Position numbers and translations under genes: made by a program. A stretch of 45,729 nt of DNA from Dulcicalothrix desertica PCC 7102 (GTDB lineage Bacteria; Cyanobacteriota; Cyanobacteriia; Cyanobacteriales; Nostocaceae): positions 166,765 through 212,493 of the forward strand of contig NZ_RSCL01000019.1 of assembly GCF_003991905.1 (NCBI RefSeq), given 5' to 3'. The notes beneath the pieces are model-generated. The model was given only the letters and a program-made list of their open reading frames with translations, made no database searches and was not told where the DNA came from. Shown here piece after piece: positions 40,811 through 45,729 of the stretch (position 1 is the stretch's first letter; each line of letters opens with the position of its first letter).

Positions 40811-42427
40811 TTAGTTGTGAACTTCGCCCCAAAAAGAGGTTATGACAGGTGCAAACTCGGAGACATCGGGACTTGAAGCTGGTTGACAAAAATATTTAGC
40901 TTTATTCTCAATAGCTAAAATTCTATCAGTGTCGCGCATGTACAAAGGCACTATCTTATCTCGTTGTTCCAAAAGTTCTACCAACCCTATTTTCATTTCT
41001 TGTTTCTGATGAAACAACGCACGCGCTGCTTTTTCGACCATCCGTGCAAGTTCTGCTCCTGTGCAATTAAGTGTTTTATTAAGAATTATTCGCCATTCTT
41101 TCTCGGTTAACGGGTCATCATGAGTGTAACGCTCATCAAATCTTGCTAAATGCGTTGTCAATATTTCTTTACGCTCAATAGCTTGAGGGAAACCTACGTA
41201 AAATATCTCATCAAATCTTCCTACCCTGGTTAGCTCTGGGGGTAGCGCGTCAAGTCGGTTAAGAGTTGCAACTACAAAAGTTGCGCTCGTTTTCTCCTGT
41301 AACCAAGTTAGCAGCGTTCCTAAAATCTGCCGTGAGCCAATATCTTCACCTGACTCGTTCGATGCAGCAAATAACTTATCAAACTCGTCGAAGTAAAGAA
41401 CGATGGGAGCGCAAGCTTCGACACGTCCAAGTAATCTTTTCAGATAATTGGCGCCACCAGCCAAAACTGCTGCTGTATCAACGCTGACTAAGGGAAAACC
41501 CAAATTTTTAGCACTGACATGTGCTGCTAAAGTTTTCCCTGTTCCTGGTGGCCCCACTAACAAGCAACCTTTGGGAAGGGGAATATTGGCGCCTCTTGCA
41601 TCAGGTAAAAAGTCCTGTTTCACTTGAGCGATAAACTTTTTGAGCAAGTCCAAACCACCAAAGTCATGCACATCTGGCTTGCCGAAAAAATTTAAGTTGA
41701 AGGAATGGAAGCGACCAATTTTGTATGAGAGTAAATTTTCGGCTATAGAATCAGTATTTATCTTCTCTCCAGAACGGACTGCTATGGCTAACCCTAAATT
41801 AATCTCCTCAACTGTCAACCCAGAAGCAATATTAACAAAATCAGAAACGTTAAGCTTTGTATACGATTTGCCAAGCAATTTTTGTAAAGATTGCGTAATT
41901 ATATCATGTATCTTGTCAATAGATGGTAAGGGAGTTGAAAGGGTTGGAATCAAACTACTCAAAGATTGCGGTAGTTCTACATCTTCAGTTGCTAAAATCA
42001 CTAAATATTTTGATTGATTACTGTTTTTCAAGTACTCATATAGGTTGATTAAATGCGAGACAATTTTAGTTGAATTGCAATTACAGTATTGTTTGAAACT
42101 AGTGCTAATCAAAGATGGTAGATTTTCAAGAATATAAATTCCATCCGATTGGCTTTCTAATAAAAAATCAAAAGCTGTAAAAATAGTTCCATTTTCCGGT
42201 TGCAAATTATTTTCATATGGAGAGAATATTATTGTACTTGATAAATCACACTTGACCTGATTAAAATAACCCCAACCTTCATTCCATAAATAAAGAGGAA
42301 GATTTTTAGACGCTGCACATTGATAGTAAATATGTGTCAGTACAGTGATGCGTTCCTGTACTGGAGCATTTACACATATAATTTTGCTACCAGAATCGAT
42401 TAATAAGTCTAAGTCAGATAATTTCAT
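40811..42427 (-). CDS. Ycf46-like AAA+ ATPase
   Basis: This 538-residue protein matches the Ycf46 group of chloroplasts and cyanobacteria. The AAA+ core has 'GLDLLKKFIAQVKQDFL', Walker A 'GPPGTGKT' (about 290-297), Walker B 'VLYFDEFDKLF' (about 342), sensor-1 'VVATLNRLDALPPEL' and arginine fingers in 'RVGRFDEIFYVGF'. The N-terminal 240 residues are a degenerate ATPase-like domain. It is the last gene of the operon starting with the coupling protein, 40 bases after the 445-residue gene. On a plasmid it may serve conjugation machinery rather than the housekeeping role of chromosomal Ycf46; that is inference. Confidence 0.85.
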   Translation of the reverse strand: MKLSDLDLLIDSGSKIICVNAPVQERITVLTHIYYQCAASKNLPLYLWNEGWGYFNQVKCDLSSTIIFSPYENNLQPENGTIFTAFDFLLESQSDGIYILENLPSLISTSFKQYCNCNSTKIVSHLINLYEYLKNSNQSKYLVILATEDVELPQSLSSLIPTLSTPLPSIDKIHDIITQSLQKLLGKSYTKLNVSDFVNIASGLTVEEINLGLAIAVRSGEKINTDSIAENLLSYKIGRFHSFNLNFFGKPDVHDFGGLDLLKKFIAQVKQDFLPDARGANIPLPKGCLLVGPPGTGKTLAAHVSAKNLGFPLVSVDTAAVLAGGANYLKRLLGRVEACAPIVLYFDEFDKLFAASNESGEDIGSRQILGTLLTWLQEKTSATFVVATLNRLDALPPELTRVGRFDEIFYVGFPQAIERKEILTTHLARFDERYTHDDPLTEKEWRIILNKTLNCTGAELARMVEKAARALFHQKQEMKIGLVELLEQRDKIVPLYMRDTDRILAIENKAKYFCQPASSPDVSEFAPVITSFWGEVHN

Positions 42428-42467
42428 GGTCTAAAATGGTGATGGTTTGGATATTACGAGCGTCAAT

Positions 42468-43805
42468 TTATCTTGATAATTGGTTATTTGCGGCTTTTTG
42501 TGATTGAGTAGTGCTTGCTTCTTGTTGTCTACGAGCAGGTTGCAGCTTAGGTAAAATTTGCTCAAAATAAATTAAATCTCGTTCGCTCATATTAGTTTTG
42601 AGTTGCCCTCCAGATTTCTCCAACAACGTACCGCGTCCATCTTTAGCATAGATGCTTACTTTTCCATCTGGACTAGCTTGCCATGTATAAGAAAATACGC
42701 CATCGATTTTTACTTCTTTTTGTTGAGCAACGGCGTATTGAACAAGAGCATTGGTAATTTTCTCAACACGCGCGAAATATTCAGCTTCTTGTTTGCCAAC
42801 AGGAGCGAACGATGCAGGGATAGGTTCATTTCGTTCAAAAGAGTGTTGCAAAGCGTTAATATTTTTCAGATGTACACTTTCTAAATCACCTTGTTCGACT
42901 TTTACGCCGTTGGGAGTTGAGCGAAACTTCATGATTGAGGCGCCTGTAGCTAACTCATTAACTTCATACAAAGAGCCGTTACGGGAAATTTGATAATCAC
43001 CCGCTTGGTATTGATTAGCTCCTGGCTGTGCTTGGAGGTCAAATAAATCTTTAAGAGTTGTAGCGATATTACGTTTGTCTGAGTTATCTTTATACTCACG
43101 TACACTCATTTTCATTGCAGAACCAATACTATTTAATACAGTTACCATATTATTAATACTTTGCTGCCACCATGAAGTATTTTGTGGTTGCTGTAACCTT
43201 CTTTGAATCAACTCTTGATATTGATTACGCTCTTCCTGTAATGCTTTAATTTCTGCTTGCAACTGTTGGATAGATGTATTGAGTAAAGTTTTTAATGGGC
43301 TATCCTCTAACGCTTTAAGTGATTGTGTTACGCGCGTTGACCCTGGAGTGATGGTAATAATTTGTTGATTATCTGTTGGCGCCTGATTTTCATTATTACG
43401 CGCTGTTTGAGATTCTCTTGTTTGAACAGCTTCTTGCTGTAATAAAGTATTTACTACAACTTTTCCGTTTTCATCAGACTGTAAAACAACTTGCCCATCT
43501 AGTTCAACCCTCTTATTTGCTGCTCCTTCTACAACATCCCCTACTTTCGCTGCACGCAATTGTTGCAGTTCGATAATAATATCAGGGTTAAGAAGCTGTC
43601 CAGAGAAAGATGAAACTTCATCACGAAATTGATTCCCCTCTCGTCCGTAAATCAGCCTGTCATTATCAAATATTTGCAAGCCCTGTTTGTCGTTATTTTT
43701 CTCTTTGGCATCAAGTAAAGTTCTTAACAATGCTTCGATGACTTGCTCGTAATGCTGTTGAATTACCTTTGCATCGCTTGCTTCGACTGTAAATATATCC
43801 GGCAT
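42468..43805 (-). CDS. Coiled-coil hypothetical protein of the conjugation operon
   Basis: This 445-residue, polar, Gln/Asn-rich protein has a coiled-coil segment at about 180-205 ('IQQLQAEIKALQEERNQYQE', then LIQRRL) and a C-terminal globular domain ('YQAGDYQISRNGSLYEV', 'SYTWQASPDGKVSIYAKDG'). No membrane segment, no known enzyme motif. The start codon shares one base with the stop of the gene at 43805-44134 (TAATG), with GGAGGG about 10 bases upstream, so translation is coupled. I recall similar proteins next to coupling proteins in cyanobacterial plasmids. A structural or mobilisation role is likely but unproven. Confidence 0.55.
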   Translation of the reverse strand: MPDIFTVEASDAKVIQQHYEQVIEALLRTLLDAKEKNNDKQGLQIFDNDRLIYGREGNQFRDEVSSFSGQLLNPDIIIELQQLRAAKVGDVVEGAANKRVELDGQVVLQSDENGKVVVNTLLQQEAVQTRESQTARNNENQAPTDNQQIITITPGSTRVTQSLKALEDSPLKTLLNTSIQQLQAEIKALQEERNQYQELIQRRLQQPQNTSWWQQSINNMVTVLNSIGSAMKMSVREYKDNSDKRNIATTLKDLFDLQAQPGANQYQAGDYQISRNGSLYEVNELATGASIMKFRSTPNGVKVEQGDLESVHLKNINALQHSFERNEPIPASFAPVGKQEAEYFARVEKITNALVQYAVAQQKEVKIDGVFSYTWQASPDGKVSIYAKDGRGTLLEKSGGQLKTNMSERDLIYFEQILPKLQPARRQQEASTTQSQKAANNQLSR

Positions 43806-44134
43806 TATAATAGCCCTCCTAGTACAGATGTCAAGAGTTTGAATCGATTAATAAGTACCTCTGAACCCACATAAAAAACCATTAATTCTCCATCAATGAA
43901 CCAAGCAGTAAAATCACTCTTTTCTTCAACAGTGCGAGTGCATTCATAAGCAAACTTACCTTGAACTTTTCCAGCTAACAAACCATGTTGGTCAAAGACT
44001 TCAATAATATGTGGATAATAATCACCATCTATAGGCGCCTTATCAATGGTTTCAAGAACTATTTGTAACCATTCAGGGTAGCGTGATAAAACTGAGAAAA
44101 CTTCTTGATTAGAATCAAGTTGTAAAAGTTGCAC
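43805..44134 (-). CDS. Small hypothetical protein of the conjugation operon
   Basis: This is a 109-residue soluble protein with mixed alpha/beta character ('VFSVLSRYPEWLQIVLETID', 'ECTRTVEEKSDFTAWFIDGE'). It begins with GTG at 44134, after a strong ribosome-binding site AGGAGG about 9 bases upstream, 12 bases after the stop of the coupling-protein gene. It ends in a one-base overlap with the next gene. The tight spacing on both sides shows it belongs to the operon. No family recognised. Confidence 0.55.
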   Translation of the reverse strand: MQLLQLDSNQEVFSVLSRYPEWLQIVLETIDKAPIDGDYYPHIIEVFDQHGLLAGKVQGKFAYECTRTVEEKSDFTAWFIDGELMVFYVGSEVLINRFKLLTSVLGGLL

Positions 44135-44146
44135 TATATTTTCCTC

Positions 44147-45729
44147 CTAAAAAACATTTGCTAATTCTTCTGGAGATGGCAGAGAATTAGATTGAGATGG
44201 CACTGGGAATAATTTCTCTGCTAACTCACGACGCTCTAAAAATTGTTGTGAACGTTCAGAATCACTAATTCTCGCTTCATTATTTTGAATTAATCTATGA
44301 AGTACAAAATTCCACTTTTCCTCTGACCAATTCATTTCAGCAATATCAGCAGCAGGAACTTTTACTTTTTGCAGTAGAGGAATATATGCTTCACTAGCGC
44401 GCGTGTAAGCTGGGTTAATAATCACAGCTTTACCAGTACCCATCTTGGCAAACTGTGCTGGCTCTAATAAATGCCGTTTTTGATGATGGTCGTTGCTGCT
44501 ATGAGAACCACCCCCTTTCCCAGTACTGCGGGACTTAGAGCTAAACTTAATCTCCATTTCCCCCAAATAGTCGCTAAACAACTTTGCAGATTCCGGGTCT
44601 TGAGGGTTAAAAATAAACTTGGTTGCAGTACCTCCTAAAATAGCTCGTGCTAACTCTTTGCCGTAGACTTTCTCAAGCTGGGCGATGTTTTGATATCCCA
44701 AAATACCTACAAATCCATCCTCTCTATTTTCATTCAGCCAATTTACCAATGCTGGTAAGTAAAGAGTTGGTAATTCATCTAACGCCACCACCAAAGGGTC
44801 AATACGTGGTATTGTGCGCGATACGTTGCGTGTAACAATCATATGCAAGATAGCAGCCAACAGTGGACCAACAATATCTCGGTTATTTCTATCTAACCCA
44901 AACACAATTAACTGCTTGCCATCCAAATCCAACGGCAGCGTTGTTTTACCGCAGAAGGCGCCGACATAATCACGTTTGAGGAAACGTTGAAACATCCTTT
45001 GTGCTGTACCGATGATAGATGCAGCCGTCTTTTCTGAGTCCTTAACACTGATTAATTGCGAAAGCGGGCGCGAAGTCCATACTTTCAGCTTTTCAATTGA
45101 GGCAGCTTCCAGACGCGCAGGTAGATTTGGCAAAGATAAAATCGCCTGTGCCATCATCAAATCACAGTATTTTTCTTCCCCAGTTAGAGTTTTAATTGCC
45201 TTGGTAACAAGTAAAATACCTTCAACCAAGGAGTCTCCCGCTTCCTCAAAGAACTTATCACTACTAACATTACCCCCACGGTCAAAGTTACGCGAAATTA
45301 CCTGCGTAAGCTGCCCTGCTGCAATTGCGTCTTCCTCATCTGCTAGCAAATCTAAAGGATTACAAGTCTCACTTTCTGGAAAACCTGGTGCAAAAATACG
45401 CACAGTATAACCTCGTTTCATGGCGTAAGCTACAGCCCGTTTGGTTTGAGCGGGAAACTTAAAATCATAAAGGCACATCGGAAAACCCTGGTCAAAAGCG
45501 CTACGAATTAAAGGGTCTATCACCGAAAAAGTTTTACCCGAACCAGCGGCGCCGATAACAGCTACACCTCGTTGAGCATCAGGGACATATAAAGTATGAT
45601 TAGACGAAAAAAACTTATTAAAACTGTTCCCATTTGTTTGTGTTTGAAGTAATCCGAGACGGCGCCATTCAGCATTTAAACGAGTACGCATTTGTGAAGG
45701 AGTACCAACATATAGTGCAACAGAGTTAC
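44147..45729 (-). CDS. VirD4/TraD-type coupling protein, 5' end outside window
   Basis: The frame remains open to the window edge ('NSVALYVGTPSQ' precedes the Met at 45691), so the start is cut off and at least 526 residues are present. The ATPase of DNA transfer is evident: 'YVPDAQRGVAVIGAAGSGKT' (Walker A, residues 47-54 counted from the Met at 45691), 'PMCLYDFKFP', Walker B 'PLVVALDELPTLYLPALVNW', 'GILGYQNIAQLEKVYGKELA' and 'GGTATKFIFNPQDPESAKLF'. These proteins bring relaxase-bound DNA to a type IV secretion channel, which makes the replicon likely self-transmissible or mobilisable. N-terminal membrane helices should lie outside the window. It heads a four-gene operon. Confidence 0.9.
   Translation of the reverse strand, partial: NSVALYVGTPSQMRTRLNAEWRRLGLLQTQTNGNSFNKFFSSNHTLYVPDAQRGVAVIGAAGSGKTFSVIDPLIRSAFDQGFPMCLYDFKFPAQTKRAVAYAMKRGYTVRIFAPGFPESETCNPLDLLADEEDAIAAGQLTQVISRNFDRGGNVSSDKFFEEAGDSLVEGILLVTKAIKTLTGEEKYCDLMMAQAILSLPNLPARLEAASIEKLKVWTSRPLSQLISVKDSEKTAASIIGTAQRMFQRFLKRDYVGAFCGKTTLPLDLDGKQLIVFGLDRNNRDIVGPLLAAILHMIVTRNVSRTIPRIDPLVVALDELPTLYLPALVNWLNENREDGFVGILGYQNIAQLEKVYGKELARAILGGTATKFIFNPQDPESAKLFSDYLGEMEIKFSSKSRSTGKGGGSHSSNDHHQKRHLLEPAQFAKMGTGKAVIINPAYTRASEAYIPLLQKVKVPAADIAEMNWSEEKWNFVLHRLIQNNEARISDSERSQQFLERRELAEKLFPVPSQSNSLPSPEELANVF

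Noticed and set aside
1-45729. Integrated prophage
   Set aside because: No capsid, terminase, portal or tail genes; partition, relaxase and coupling-protein genes point to a plasmid.
1-45729. tRNA or rRNA genes
   Set aside because: No cloverleaf with a GTTCGANTC-type arm or rRNA-like conserved stretch was noticed in the gaps; a covariance-model scan would be needed to exclude a tRNA fully.

Overview
The window looks like part of a large, self-transmissible plasmid (or plasmid-like accessory replicon) of a filamentous, probably heterocyst-forming cyanobacterium. The DNA is AT-rich. It carries a CACAGAGACGCAGAG-type repeat and a GTAGAGA/TCTCTAC palindrome, both of which I associate with this group, plus a Ycf46-like ATPase and several small families I know from cyanobacterial plasmids. 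I saw no tRNA, rRNA, CRISPR array or ordinary housekeeping gene. The hexamer GGCGCC occurs about 69 times by eye count, and I found no copy of the usual cyanobacterial HIP1 octamer GCGATCGC.

Layout. (1) 1-14.0 kb is a defence island. It holds the C-terminal end of a SNF2-type (DrmD-like) helicase, a DUF4365 / HicA-like pair, a 1280-residue adenine methyltransferase (DrmMI-like), a frameshifted HNH nuclease, an IS200-like (RAYT) transposase between two collapsed copies of a UvrD-family helicase, and a 1840-residue helicase with DUF1998 and a nuclease-like C-terminus. SNF2 helicase, adenine methylase and DUF1998 helicase together resemble class 1 DISARM and related YprA-helicase systems. (2) 14.2-18.3 kb is a run of small, mostly unknown genes. 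Five start shortly after a hairpin with loop TTAC or TCAC, and several end in clear terminators. (3) 18.4-22.7 kb holds an AIPR-family defence gene, a recombination scar (truncated xdhC fused to a damaged repeat of the 18.0-kb gene), a membrane-anchored protein and a GIY-YIG nuclease. (4) 22.8-26.5 kb is one 1252-residue gene with a DFDGD motif in a context like the catalytic barrel of RNA polymerase beta-prime. I consider it the most interesting gene here. (5) 26.9-30.2 kb is a partition-like operon: ParM-like actin, small partner, ParA-like ATPase with an AT-hook, and a DUF6753-like membrane protein, with 10-bp repeats just upstream. (6) 31.0-33.2 kb is a mobilisation module: inverted repeats (possible oriT), a MobV relaxase with a TOPRIM-like C-terminus, and an overlapping membrane/TPR-like gene. 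(7) 34-40.7 kb is cargo: unknown genes, a TetR regulator with a 23-bp operator, a frameshifted amidase, a D12-class adenine methylase, an LRR/HEAT-like protein and a pentapeptide fragment. (8) 40.8-45.7 kb is a minus-strand operon reading from a VirD4/TraD-type coupling protein, cut by the window end, through two unknown proteins to a Ycf46-like AAA+ ATPase.

In outline, partition genes and repeats would maintain the replicon, relaxase and coupling protein would move it, and the defence genes would be cargo. The polymerase-like protein could supply plasmid transcription or priming. All functions are inferred from sequence read by eye; no database search was run.
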